Below, piece after piece: positions 30,068 to 38,713 of a stretch of DNA of 64,000 nucleotides (the first letter of the stretch is position 1; each line of letters starts with the position of its first letter). Both the position numbers and the translations under genes were made by a program. The notes under the pieces are model-generated. The model ran no database searches. It saw nothing but the letters and a program-made list of their open reading frames with translations, and was not told the DNA's origin. Origin of the DNA: Pseudomonas sputi (GTDB lineage: Bacteria; Pseudomonadota; Gammaproteobacteria; Pseudomonadales; Pseudomonadaceae); NCBI RefSeq assembly GCF_021603585.1, contig NZ_BQHI01000020.1, positions 1 to 64,000 on the forward strand, written 5' to 3'.

Positions 30068-33000
30068 GTGTCGATTCATGTCGCATTGCATCACGTCACG
30101 CATTACCGCTACGACCGCGCTGTCGAACTCGGCCCGCAGATCGTGCGGCTGCGCCCGGCTGCCCACAGCCGCACGCGCATTCTGTCCTATTCACTGAAAG
30201 TCTCGCCCGAGCAGCACTTCATCAACTGGCAACAAGACCCTCAGGGCAACTACCTTGCACGGCTGGTGTTCCCCGAGAAAACCGCCGAACTGCGGATCGA
30301 GGTCGACCTGCTGGCCGAGATGGCGGTGTTCAACCCGTTCGACTTTTTCCTCGAACCCTACGCCGAGAAAATCCCCTTCGCCTACGCCGCCGATGAGCGC
30401 AAGGAGCTGGCGCCGTACCTCGAAACCCTGCCGCTGACGCCGAAATTCCAGGCCTATCTGGATGCCATCGACCGCACGCCGTTGCCGGCCGTGGATTTCC
30501 TGGTGGCGCTCAACCAGCGTCTGAGCGAGGACATCAATTACCTGATTCGTATGGAACCGGGGGTGCAAACCCCGGAACACACCCTTGAACATGCCTCCGG
30601 CTCCTGCCGCGATTCCGCGTGGCTGCTGGTGCAACTGTTGCGCAACCTCGGGCTGGCGGCGCGTTTCGTTTCCGGCTACCTGATTCAACTGACCGCCGAC
30701 GTGAAAAGCCTCGACGGCCCGTCCGGCACTGATGTGGACTTCACCGACCTGCACGCATGGTGCGAGGTGTATCTGCCCGGCGCAGGCTGGATCGGCCTTG
30801 ATGCCACTTCCGGCCTGTTCGCCGGGGAAGGACATATTCCGCTGGCCTGCAGCCCCGATCCGTCCTCAGCGGCGCCGATCAGTGGTCTGGTGGAGCCTTG
30901 CGAGTGCGAGTTCAGCCACGAAATGTCGGTGGAGCGGATCTGGGAAGCGCCACGGGTCACCAGGCCCTACACCGATGAGCAGTGGCTGGCGATCCAGGCG
31001 CTGGGTCGGCAGATCGATGCCGACCTGCTGGAAGGTGACGTTCGACTGACCATGGGCGGCGAACCGACCTTCGTGTCCATCGACGACCCCGACGGCGCCG
31101 AGTGGAACACTGCCGCCCTGGGCCCGGACAAGCGCCGGCTCTCCGCCGAACTGTTTCAGCGCATGCGCAAACATTACGCCCCAAAAGGGCTAGTGCACTT
31201 CGGTCAGGGCAAGTGGTATCCCGGAGAACAACTGCCGCGCTGGTCGCTTAATTGCTACTGGCGCCGCGACGGCGTGCCGATCTGGCACAACAACGCGTTG
31301 ATCGCCGATGAGCAGCAGGATTACGGCGCCACGGGTGAACTGGCCGGGCGCTTTCTGGCGAGTGTCGCCGAACGCCTGAAACTGCCGACACGCTTTGTGT
31401 TCCCGGCCTACGAAGACAACTTCTATTACCTCTGGCGCGAGGGCGCCTTGCCGAGCAACGTCAGCGCCGAAGACTCGCGACTGGAAGAGCCGCTGGAACG
31501 TGCGCGACTGCGCAAGGTGTTCAGTCAGGGGCTGGACAAGATCATCGGCCAGGTACTGCCGCTGGCGCGCACCGCCAAAGGTGATCAATGGCAGAGCGGG
31601 CGCTGGTATCTGCGCGACGAGCATTGCCGGTTGGTGCCCGGGGATTCACCGCTGGGCTATCGCTTGCCGTTGGGTTCGCAGCCTTGGGTGAAGGCGGCGG
31701 AGTATCCGTTCATTCATCCGAACGATCCGAATCAGGATTTCCCCGAACTGCCCGAAACGTCGCAGCTCAACGATCATGGCGAGCCCGCTCCGACCAACGA
31801 GCGTGTGCCAAAGATCGACGAGTCCGCCGACTGGCTGACCCGCACCGCGTTCTGCGCCGAGGCCCGGGAGGGCCGGTTGTACCTGTTCATGCCGCCGCTG
31901 GAACGGGTCGAGGATTATCTGGAATTGGTGGCTGCCATCGAAGCCACTGCCGAGGAACTGCATTGCCCGGTATTGCTGGAAGGCTATGAGCCGCCGAGCG
32001 ATCCACGTCTGAGCAATTTCCGTATCACCCCGGATCCTGGCGTGATTGAGGTCAACGTCCAGCCGTCGGCGACCTGGGACGAGTTGGTCGAGCGTACCGA
32101 GTTTCTGTACGAAGAAGCGCGGCAGACTCGACTGTCCACCGAGAAATTCATGGTCGACGGACGGCACACCGGCACCGGCGGTGGTAACCATTTCGTGCTC
32201 GGCGGCGCGACACCGGGCGATTCACCGTTTCTGCGCCGCCCGGATCTGCTGCGTAGCCTGATCAGCTATTGGCACAACCATCCGTCTTTGTCGTACCTGT
32301 TTTCCGGCCTGTTCATCGGCCCGACCTCCCAGGCACCGCGCGTCGACGAAGCGCGCAACGATGCGCTGTATGAACTTGAAATCGCTTTCGCGCAGATGCC
32401 GGCGCCGGGAGAGGAGTGCCCGCCGTGGCTGGTCGACCGCTTGCTGCGCAATCTGCTGATCGACGTCACCGGCAACACCCACCGCGCCGAGTTCTGCATC
32501 GACAAGCTGTATTCACCGGAGGGTGCCACCGGACGTCTGGGTCTGCTGGAGTTGCGTGCGTTCGAAATGCCACCCCATGCGCGTATGAGCCTGGCCCAGC
32601 AGCTGTTGCTGCGGGCGCTGGTGGCGCGGTTCTGGCGCGAGCCTTATGCACCGCCGAAACTGGTGCGTTGGGGGACGGAGTTGCACGACCGCTTCCTGCT
32701 GCCGCACTTCATCGAGCAGGACTTCGCCGACGTCATCGTCGAGCTCAACAATGCCGGTTACCCCCTGCGTGCGGAATGGTTTGCGGCGCATCTTGAGTTT
32801 CGTTTCCCCAAGGTCGGCGATTACGCCGTCAACGGCATCGAACTGGAGTTGCGTCAGGCTCTCGAACCCTGGCATGTGCTGGGCGAGGAAGGCGCGGCGG
32901 GTGGCACGGTGCGCTACGTCGACTCATCGCTGGAGCGCTTGCAGGTCAAACTCACGGGGCTGCCGCCGCAGCGTTATCTGCTGACCTGCAATGGAATACC

Positions 33001-33343
33001 GGTGCCGCTGCAATCGACCGGCCGGGTGGGCGAGTTCGTCGCCGGTGTGCGTTTCCGCGCGTGGCAACCGGCCAACTGCCTGCAGCCGACGATCCCGGTG
33101 CATGCGCCGCTGGTGTTTGACCTGCTCGACACCTGGATGCAGCGCTCGCTGGGCGGCTGCCAGTACCATGTCGCGCATCCGGGTGGGCGCAATTACGAGT
33201 CGCTGCCGGTCAATGCCAACGAAGCGGAGAGCCGGCGCATGGCGCGTTTCTTCCGCCTCGGACACACCCCGGGGAAAATTCCTGTACCGGTCCTGGCAAT
33301 CTCCGACGAGCTGCCGATGACCCTCGATTTACGACGTTTCTGA
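30068..33343 (+). CDS. Transglutaminase-like protein with C-terminal DUF2126 domain
   Basis: This 1091-residue cytoplasmic protein has two parts. Residues about 1-280 are a bacterial transglutaminase N-terminal plus transglutaminase-core domain with the triad visible: Cys in GSCRDSAW near residue 179, His in DLHAW near 227 and Asp in GLDATSG near 244. The rest (about 310-1090) is the DUF2126 domain, which I recall only from this gene neighbourhood and whose function is unknown. The GTG start has a perfect AGGAGGT. It is first in an operon with an ATP-grasp/alpha-E protein and a second transglutaminase. The set is thought to make or process a peptide-like product, but the product is not known. 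Confidence 0.88.
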   Translation: MSIHVALHHVTHYRYDRAVELGPQIVRLRPAAHSRTRILSYSLKVSPEQHFINWQQDPQGNYLARLVFPEKTAELRIEVDLLAEMAVFNPFDFFLEPYAEKIPFAYAADERKELAPYLETLPLTPKFQAYLDAIDRTPLPAVDFLVALNQRLSEDINYLIRMEPGVQTPEHTLEHASGSCRDSAWLLVQLLRNLGLAARFVSGYLIQLTADVKSLDGPSGTDVDFTDLHAWCEVYLPGAGWIGLDATSGLFAGEGHIPLACSPDPSSAAPISGLVEPCECEFSHEMSVERIWEAPRVTRPYTDEQWLAIQALGRQIDADLLEGDVRLTMGGEPTFVSIDDPDGAEWNTAALGPDKRRLSAELFQRMRKHYAPKGLVHFGQGKWYPGEQLPRWSLNCYWRRDGVPIWHNNALIADEQQDYGATGELAGRFLASVAERLKLPTRFVFPAYEDNFYYLWREGALPSNVSAEDSRLEEPLERARLRKVFSQGLDKIIGQVLPLARTAKGDQWQSGRWYLRDEHCRLVPGDSPLGYRLPLGSQPWVKAAEYPFIHPNDPNQDFPELPETSQLNDHGEPAPTNERVPKIDESADWLTRTAFCAEAREGRLYLFMPPLERVEDYLELVAAIEATAEELHCPVLLEGYEPPSDPRLSNFRITPDPGVIEVNVQPSATWDELVERTEFLYEEARQTRLSTEKFMVDGRHTGTGGGNHFVLGGATPGDSPFLRRPDLLRSLISYWHNHPSLSYLFSGLFIGPTSQAPRVDEARNDALYELEIAFAQMPAPGEECPPWLVDRLLRNLLIDVTGNTHRAEFCIDKLYSPEGATGRLGLLELRAFEMPPHARMSLAQQLLLRALVARFWREPYAPPKLVRWGTELHDRFLLPHFIEQDFADVIVELNNAGYPLRAEWFAAHLEFRFPKVGDYAVNGIELELRQALEPWHVLGEEGAAGGTVRYVDSSLERLQVKLTGLPPQRYLLTCNGIPVPLQSTGRVGEFVAGVRFRAWQPANCLQPTIPVHAPLVFDLLDTWMQRSLGGCQYHVAHPGGRNYESLPVNANEAESRRMARFFRLGHTPGKIPVPVLAISDELPMTLDLRRF

Positions 33344-33431
33344 ATCATGCACGACGCCCGGATTTTTCGTATATCCGGGCGTCATGTGCCTGCGTTAGTC
33401 TGACCGTTCCTTGCCGGCTGCCGAGCTTTCC

Positions 33432-35918
33432 ATGCCTGACCTGCTTGACCGCTACCCGCTGACGGCGGGCACCTACCACGAACTGCTCGACGACAGCGGG
33501 GCGGTGCGCCCGCACTGGCGGCGACTGGTCGACCAATTGCAGCGCAGCACCCCGGCGCAACTGGTGCAGCGTCAGGCGCTGCTGACCCGGCAGATTCAGG
33601 AAAACGGCGTCACCTACAACGTGTATGCCGACCCCAACGGCGCGGATCGCCCGTGGGAACTGGATCTGCTGCCCCACGTGATCGCCGCTGACGAGTGGCA
33701 ACAGCTGTCTGCCGGGATCGCCCAGCGCGCGCGGCTGCTCAATGCGGTGCTGGCGGACCTGTATGGCCCGCAGCGGTTGATCCGCGATGGCTTGCTGCCG
33801 GCGGAGCTGGTGTTCGGCCACAACAACTTCCTCTGGCCCTGTCAGGGCATTGCGCCGCCGGACGGGGCCTTTCTGCATCTGTATGCCGTGGATCTGGCGC
33901 GTACGCCGGACGGGCGCTGGTGGGTGACGGCGGACCGCACCCAGGCGCCATCGGGGGCCGGGTATGCGCTGGAAAACCGCACCATCGTGTCCCGCGCCTT
34001 CCCCGAGTTGTACCGGGATCTGAAGGTGCAGCACCTGGCCGGATTCTTCCGCACCCTGCAGGAAACCCTGGCCCGTCAGGCTCCCTGCGACGATGACGCG
34101 CCGCTGGTGGTGTTGCTGACCCCGGGGCGTTTCAACGAAAGCTATTTCGAGCATCTTTATCTCGCCCGCCAGCTCGGCTATCCGCTGGTGGAGGGCGGCG
34201 ACCTGACGGTACGCGATGCCACGGTCTACCTGAAAACCCTCAGCGGCCTGCGCCGGGTGCACGCGATCATGCGTCGGCTCGATGATGATTTCTGCGATCC
34301 GCTGGAACTGCGCACGGATTCGGCGCTGGGTGTTCCGGGATTGCTGGAGGCGGTGCGTCAGGGCCGGGTGCTGGTGGCGAACGCGCTGGGCAGCGGCGTG
34401 CTGGAGTCGCCGGGGTTGCTGGGTTTCCTGCCGAAGATCAATCAGTACCTGTTCGGCGAAGAGCTGATTCTGCCGTCCATCGCCACCTGGTGGTGCGGCG
34501 AAGCGCCGGTGTTGGCCCAAGCCCTGGAAAAACTGCCGGAGCTGCTGATCAAACCGGCGTTCCCGTCGCAAAGCTTTACGCCGGTGTTCGGCCGGGATCT
34601 GAGCGAAAAACAGCGTGAAAGTCTCGCTGCGCGCATGCAGGCCCGACCTTATGCCTATGTTGCGCAAGAACTTGCCCAGTTGTCCCAGGCGCCGATCTGG
34701 CAGCCCGAGGACGGGCAACTGCAACCCCGGGCGATTGGCATGCGCATGTACGCGGTGGCCAGTCACGACGGTTATCGGGTGTTACCCGGTGGCCTGACCC
34801 GGGTTGCGGCCGAGGCTGATGCCGAAGTGGTGTCGATGCAGCGCGGCGGCGCGAGCAAGGATACCTGGGTGCTGGGGGATCGACCGCCGAGCGGGGAGCA
34901 GTGGAAAGCCCAGCGCAGCATCGGCGTGCCTGATCTGGTGCGCCGCGATCCGTATCTGCCGTCGCGGGTGGTGGAAAACCTGTTCTGGTTCGGCCGTTAC
35001 TGCGAGCGTTGCGACGACAGCGCGCGGCTGCTGCGGATCATGCTGGCGCGCTACGTCGACGGTGATGACCCGCAAGCCTTGCAGGCTGCGGTGGATCTGG
35101 GCGAGCGGCTGATGCTGCTGCCGGATGAAGGTGAACTGCCGGAGCGCTTGCTCGCGGCACTGCTCGGCGAGGATTGGTCGTTCAGCCTGCGTTCCAACCT
35201 GCAGCGCTTGCAGTGGGCGGCATCCCAGGTGCGCGGCAAGTTGTCCCGGGAAAACTGGCAGGCGCTGGTGGAGTTGCAACGTGAGGCTTCGGAGCTGGAC
35301 ACTGATGAACCGGATTTTGGTGAACTGCTGGATTTTCTCAACCGGCTGGTGATGTCGCTGGCGGCGCTGTCCGGGTTTGCCTTCGACGACATGACCCGCG
35401 ACGAAGGCTGGCGTTTCCTGATGATCGGCCGGCGGATCGAGCGCCTGCAGTTTCTCAGCAGCAGCCTTGCGGGTTTCCTGCGTGGCGCCGGGGCGTTCGA
35501 TCAAGCCGGGCTTGAGTGGTTGCTGGAGCTGGGCAACAGCAGCATCACCTATCGCTCGCGTTATCTGGCGGTGGCGCAGTTGATTCCGGTACTCGACCTG
35601 TTGCTGCTGGATGAGCAGAACCCCCACGCGGTGCTGTTCCAGCTGAAACTGGTGACTCGCACCCTCAGGCGCCTTAATGATGATTTCGCTGTACCCAGGG
35701 AGGCCGGATTGCCGCTACTGGTCGAGCGTCTGGCGCGCTTCGACCTGAGCTGTCTGGAGAACCCGCTGTTTGGCGAGTCCAGCGTGCGCGCGGCCCTCGA
35801 CGGTCTGGCGGATCTGCTGCAGCAGATCGCCGACGCCAGCAGTCAGGTGTCCGACCGTCTGGCCCTGCGCCATTTCGCCCATGTCGATGATGTCAGCCAG
35901 CGCACGGTGTCCGTCTGA
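33432..35918 (+). CDS. Circularly permuted ATP-grasp protein fused to an alpha-E domain
   Basis: The 828-residue protein joins a circularly permuted type 2 ATP-grasp ligase (COG2308 type, about residues 1-480) to an alpha-helical alpha-E domain (COG2307 type, about 505-820). ATP-grasp features include LVEGGDLTVRDATVYLKT near 255 and LPSIATWWCGEAPVL near 350. The alpha-E part opens with VVENLFWFGRYCERCDDSARLL near 515, a diagnostic pattern. Such enzymes are predicted amidoligases that form peptide bonds from carboxylates. In many bacteria the two halves are separate genes; the fusion is notable. It overlaps the next gene by one base. Confidence 0.9.
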   Translation: MPDLLDRYPLTAGTYHELLDDSGAVRPHWRRLVDQLQRSTPAQLVQRQALLTRQIQENGVTYNVYADPNGADRPWELDLLPHVIAADEWQQLSAGIAQRARLLNAVLADLYGPQRLIRDGLLPAELVFGHNNFLWPCQGIAPPDGAFLHLYAVDLARTPDGRWWVTADRTQAPSGAGYALENRTIVSRAFPELYRDLKVQHLAGFFRTLQETLARQAPCDDDAPLVVLLTPGRFNESYFEHLYLARQLGYPLVEGGDLTVRDATVYLKTLSGLRRVHAIMRRLDDDFCDPLELRTDSALGVPGLLEAVRQGRVLVANALGSGVLESPGLLGFLPKINQYLFGEELILPSIATWWCGEAPVLAQALEKLPELLIKPAFPSQSFTPVFGRDLSEKQRESLAARMQARPYAYVAQELAQLSQAPIWQPEDGQLQPRAIGMRMYAVASHDGYRVLPGGLTRVAAEADAEVVSMQRGGASKDTWVLGDRPPSGEQWKAQRSIGVPDLVRRDPYLPSRVVENLFWFGRYCERCDDSARLLRIMLARYVDGDDPQALQAAVDLGERLMLLPDEGELPERLLAALLGEDWSFSLRSNLQRLQWAASQVRGKLSRENWQALVELQREASELDTDEPDFGELLDFLNRLVMSLAALSGFAFDDMTRDEGWRFLMIGRRIERLQFLSSSLAGFLRGAGAFDQAGLEWLLELGNSSITYRSRYLAVAQLIPVLDLLLLDEQNPHAVLFQLKLVTRTLRRLNDDFAVPREAGLPLLVERLARFDLSCLENPLFGESSVRAALDGLADLLQQIADASSQVSDRLALRHFAHVDDVSQRTVSV

Positions 35919-36808
35919 TGAGTGCCCATTACCAGATCTTTCACGACACCTGCTATCGCTACGACAGCCCGGTGTCCCTGGCCCAGCAACTGGCGCATCT
36001 GTGGCCGCGTGAATGCGAGTGGCAGCGTTGCACCGAGCAACAACTGCTGATCAGTCCGGAGCCGACCACCCGCCGTGACGAGCAGGATGTGTTCGGCAAT
36101 CCGCTGACCCGCCTGGCCTTCGAACGGCCCCACGATGAATTGCAGGTCAACGCCAGGCTGACGGTTGAAGTGCGGGTGCGGCCCGTGGTGGATTTCAATC
36201 AGTCACCGGCCTGGGAACTGACCCGCAACGCGCTGACCTACAGCAGCCAGCCGCTGTCCGCCTCGTTGCTGGAAGCCTGTCGCTATCGATTCCAGTCGCC
36301 CTACGTGCATCTCAAGCGCAGCTTCGTCGAGTTCTCGCAGAGCTGTTTTCCGGCCGGCAGACCGTTGATGCTGGGGGTGGAGGCCCTGATGCAGAAGATC
36401 TTCAGCGAATTCACCTTCGATGCCGAAGCGACGCAAGTCGCGACGCCACTGGTGGAAGTGCTGGAGCGCCGGCGCGGGGTCTGTCAGGACTTCGCGCACC
36501 TGATGCTCGCCTGTGTGCGATCACGCGGGCTGGCGGCGCGTTACGTCAGCGGCTACTTGCTGACCCAGCCGCCACCCGGGCAGCCACGGCTGATCGGCGC
36601 CGATGCGTCCCATGCCTGGGTCTCGGTGTTTTGCCCGGTGCTGGGCTGGGTGGATTTCGATCCGACGAACAATGTGCAGCCGGCACTGGAGCACATCACC
36701 CTGGCCTGGGGCCGGGATTTCTCCGATGTGTCGCCGTTGCGTGGGGTGATTCTGGGGGGAGGGAGCCATGATCCGGAGGTGCGGGTCACGGTGATGCCGC
36801 TGGAATAG
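35918..36808 (+). CDS. Transglutaminase family protein
   Basis: This 296-residue protein has a bacterial transglutaminase N-terminal beta domain (about 1-95) and a transglutaminase-core domain (about 160-265). The triad is visible as Cys in RRGVCQDFAHL near residue 189, His in ADASHAWV near 232 and Asp in WVDFDPTNN near 249. There is no signal peptide, so it is probably cytoplasmic. It is the third gene of the operon, and its start overlaps the ATP-grasp stop. It may act as a peptidase or amide-exchange enzyme on the product of the ATP-grasp ligase; that is inference. Confidence 0.92.
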   Translation: MSAHYQIFHDTCYRYDSPVSLAQQLAHLWPRECEWQRCTEQQLLISPEPTTRRDEQDVFGNPLTRLAFERPHDELQVNARLTVEVRVRPVVDFNQSPAWELTRNALTYSSQPLSASLLEACRYRFQSPYVHLKRSFVEFSQSCFPAGRPLMLGVEALMQKIFSEFTFDAEATQVATPLVEVLERRRGVCQDFAHLMLACVRSRGLAARYVSGYLLTQPPPGQPRLIGADASHAWVSVFCPVLGWVDFDPTNNVQPALEHITLAWGRDFSDVSPLRGVILGGGSHDPEVRVTVMPLE

Positions 36809-36872
36809 GTGCGATCCATTGCAGGAGCCAGTCAGCTCCCGCAATGGAGGGTGTTCAATTTCGCGGATCAGC

Positions 36873-37052
36873 TCAGGCGTCGGGTGCCTGGTCTTTCGGT
36901 GCTTCAACATCATCATCGGTCGCCACTTCCCCGTCAGGGTTCAGTGCCGCTTCTTCAGCCATCTGTTTCTTGCGCTGAAGCTTTTCCTCTTTCTTCTGTT
37001 CCTTGGCCAGGTCACGTTGACGTTTGGCGAAGGAGTAATTGGGTTTGGCCAT
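36873..37052 (-). CDS. Small highly charged hypothetical protein
   Basis: This 59-residue protein has a basic first half (FAKRQRDLAKEQKKEEKLQRKK) predicted to be one helix or a short coiled coil, and an acidic, flexible second half. The start is the ATG of MAKPNYSFAKRQ; GAGGATCGCCC lies upstream. Proteins beginning this way recur in pseudomonads as far as I recall, with no known function. It may bind nucleic acid. It is followed on the same strand by nothing recognisable and preceded by the LOG-family gene 69 bases upstream. Confidence 0.75.
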   Translation of the reverse strand: MAKPNYSFAKRQRDLAKEQKKEEKLQRKKQMAEEAALNPDGEVATDDDVEAPKDQAPDA

Positions 37053-37120
37053 GGGCGATCCTCTGGGGTCGAAGGTGAGGTTGAGCGGCGCGTATTCTGC
37101 CCTGTATCGGTGCCCGGCGG

Positions 37121-37708
37121 TTAACCGGGTTTCTGGTCGACCCACTTGGGCGTGACGGTGGGCTTCCAGGTGTCGAGGGCTTCGAGCAGCGTTTGCGGCG
37201 ATTCACTCACTTGCAGCATGTCACGGTGCGGCGCGCGAACGAAGCCTTCGCCGACGATGTGATCGAGAAATGCAGTGAGTCTGCTGTAGAAACCGTTCAC
37301 TTCCAGCAGGCCCAGCGGCTTGCCGTGGTAGCCGAGTTGACCCCAGGTCCAGACTTCGAACAGCTCCTCCAGGGTGCCGAGGCCTCCCGGCAGGGCGATG
37401 AACGCATCGCTGAGTTCGGCCATCCGCGCCTTGCGGGCGTGCATGCCGTCGACCACTTCCAGGCGCGTCAGGCTCTTGTGACCGATTTCCTTGTCCATCA
37501 GGCTCTGCGGGATGATCCCGATCACTTCGCCACCGGCCGCCAGTGCGGCGTCGGCGACAATCCCCATCAGACCGACGGCGCCACCGCCGTAGACCAAGGT
37601 CAGTTTGCGCTCGGCAATCGCAGTGCCTAGGGCGATGGCGGCTTCGGTATACGCCGGGGTGGTGCCGGCGTTGGCACCGCAAAATACACAAACGGATGTG
37701 AGAGACAT
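37121..37708 (-). CDS. LOG family (lysine decarboxylase-like) nucleotide hydrolase
   Basis: This 195-residue Rossmann-fold protein belongs to the LONELY GUY family (TIGR00730). Members cleave the ribose 5'-phosphate from cytokinin nucleotides or, in bacteria, act as AMP/purine nucleosidases. The signatures are CVFCGANAG near residues 7-15, [10 protein letters not shown] near 39-48 and [12 protein letters not shown] near 106-117, which includes the catalytic Arg/Glu region. The ATG gives the standard short N-terminus and AGGAGG is upstream. The physiological substrate in this organism is not known. Confidence 0.92.
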   Translation of the reverse strand: MSLTSVCVFCGANAGTTPAYTEAAIALGTAIAERKLTLVYGGGAVGLMGIVADAALAAGGEVIGIIPQSLMDKEIGHKSLTRLEVVDGMHARKARMAELSDAFIALPGGLGTLEELFEVWTWGQLGYHGKPLGLLEVNGFYSRLTAFLDHIVGEGFVRAPHRDMLQVSESPQTLLEALDTWKPTVTPKWVDQKPG

Positions 37709-37766
37709 GCCTTCCTCCTGGGTCAATCGGTCACAGGGTAATGGCTGGCACGCCTTGATCCAAGGG

Positions 37767-37856
37767 CTAGACTTCGCGTTTCGGGGTTTCATAGGTACCG
37801 CTGGCGCCACAGGCGTAAGCGGCGAGCAGACTGCACAACAGGCTGTTGAAGGACAT
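37767..37856 (-). CDS. Possible 29-residue peptide, lipoprotein-like
   Basis: A short open frame reads [20 protein letters not shown] then TYETPKREV. It begins with a hydrophobic stretch and a cysteine at residue 16 in the AAYAC context, a weak lipobox, followed by a short polar tail. GGAG lies about 8 bases before the ATG. It is below usual annotation cut-offs. It lies between the LOG-family gene and azurin, transcribed away from azurin. Confidence 0.35.
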   Translation of the reverse strand: MSFNSLLCSLLAAYACGASGTYETPKREV

Positions 37857-37950
37857 GGCTGATGCTCCAGATGAGTGTTGAGCCCTGAAGATACGGTCCG
37901 GCCAAACGTCTGGCTGTTAGATTGTTTCGATGAGTGTCATAGCCTGAAAG

Positions 37951-37960
37951 TTGTATACAA
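37951..37960. promoter_or_regulatory. TTGTATACAA palindrome upstream of azurin
   Basis: This is a perfect 10-base palindrome extended to AGTTGTATACAATT. The form resembles operators of GntR (FCD subfamily) regulators. It lies about 90 bases before the azurin start and 95 bases before the small minus-strand frame, so it could control either side. Confidence 0.4.
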
Positions 37961-37963
37961 TTT

Positions 37964-37977
37964 TTGACTCAAGTCAT
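37964..37977 (+). promoter_or_regulatory. Possible degenerate ANR/FNR box upstream of azurin
   Basis: TTGACTCAAGTCAT partially matches TTGATN4ATCAA (7 of 10 positions), centred about 78 bases before the ATG. Azurin genes in Pseudomonas are known to be under ANR control, so position and context fit, but the match is weak. Confidence 0.35.
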
Positions 37978-38048
37978 AGGAACTTGCGAAGATTTCAGGC
38001 AGTCTTCCAACCACTTGTGTTTTGTTAACCCTGCCTTGGAGATTCACC

Positions 38049-38495
38049 ATGTTTTCCAAAGTTGTTGCGGTATCCCTGCTGGCGCTGGCCAGCAGCCAAT
38101 TGATGGCTGCCGAGTGCAAAACCACCGTTGATTCCACCGACCAGATGTCCTTCAACACCAAGGCCATCGAGATCGACAAGAGCTGCAAGACCTTCACCGT
38201 CGAGCTGACCCACTCCGGCAGCCTGCCGAAGAACGTCATGGGCCATAACCTGGTGATCAGCAAAGAAGCCGACATGCAGCCGATCGCCACCGATGGCCTG
38301 GCCGCCGGCATCGACAAGAACTACCTGAAGGACGGTGACGAGCGCGTCATCGCTCACACCAAGATCATCGGCGCCAAGGAAACCGACTCGTTGACCCTCG
38401 ACGTGTCCAAGCTCAAGGCGGACGAGAAGTATGGCTTCTTCTGCTCGTTCCCGGGCCACATCTCGATGATGAAAGGCACTGTGACCCTGAAGTAA
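38049..38495 (+). CDS. azu: Azurin
   Basis: Azurin is a periplasmic type 1 copper protein that carries electrons in denitrification and stress responses. The 148-residue precursor has a 20-residue signal peptide (cleaved at LMA/AEC) and exactly 128 mature residues. The copper ligands are visible in mature numbering: Gly45-His46 in MGHNL, Cys112 in FFCSFPGH, His117 in the same motif and Met121 in ISMMKG. The Cys3-Cys26 disulfide pair is present. It is monocistronic, with a strong terminator at 38516-38553. A possible ANR box and a GntR-like palindrome lie upstream. Confidence 0.98.
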   Translation: MFSKVVAVSLLALASSQLMAAECKTTVDSTDQMSFNTKAIEIDKSCKTFTVELTHSGSLPKNVMGHNLVISKEADMQPIATDGLAAGIDKNYLKDGDERVIAHTKIIGAKETDSLTLDVSKLKADEKYGFFCSFPGHISMMKGTVTLK

Positions 38496-38515
38496 TTCGG
38501 TTCACGGGTAACACG

Positions 38516-38553
38516 AAAAACGCCGCTGCAAGTGATTGCAGCGGCGTTTTTTT
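38516..38553 (+). terminator. Rho-independent terminator after azurin
   Basis: AAAACGCCGCTGCAA and TTGCAGCGGCGTTTT pair over 15 bases around GTGA, followed by more T residues. It starts about 20 bases after the azurin stop. Confidence 0.9.
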
Positions 38554-38668
38554 GTCTGCAGACCAAGGGTGTAACTGATGATAACCGTCGGTCTGAAATG
38601 CACCTCAACCTGTAATTTCTGACAGTAGACGCAGATTTTAAAGATGGGTCAGATGAGGAGACGCTTAG

Positions 38669-38713
38669 ATGACTGTGCGTTCCCTTCAGAAAAAGGAGTT
38701 TTCGTATGACTGA
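38669..38713 (+). CDS. Possible 14-residue upstream peptide overlapping the next gene
   Basis: ATG at 38669 opens a frame MTVRSLQKKEFSYD that stops at 38713, so it overlaps the first codons of the Ig-like protein in a different frame. GAGGAG lies about 11 bases upstream. The overlap could couple translation or act as a leader. It may also be chance. Confidence 0.2.
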   Translation: MTVRSLQKKEFSYD

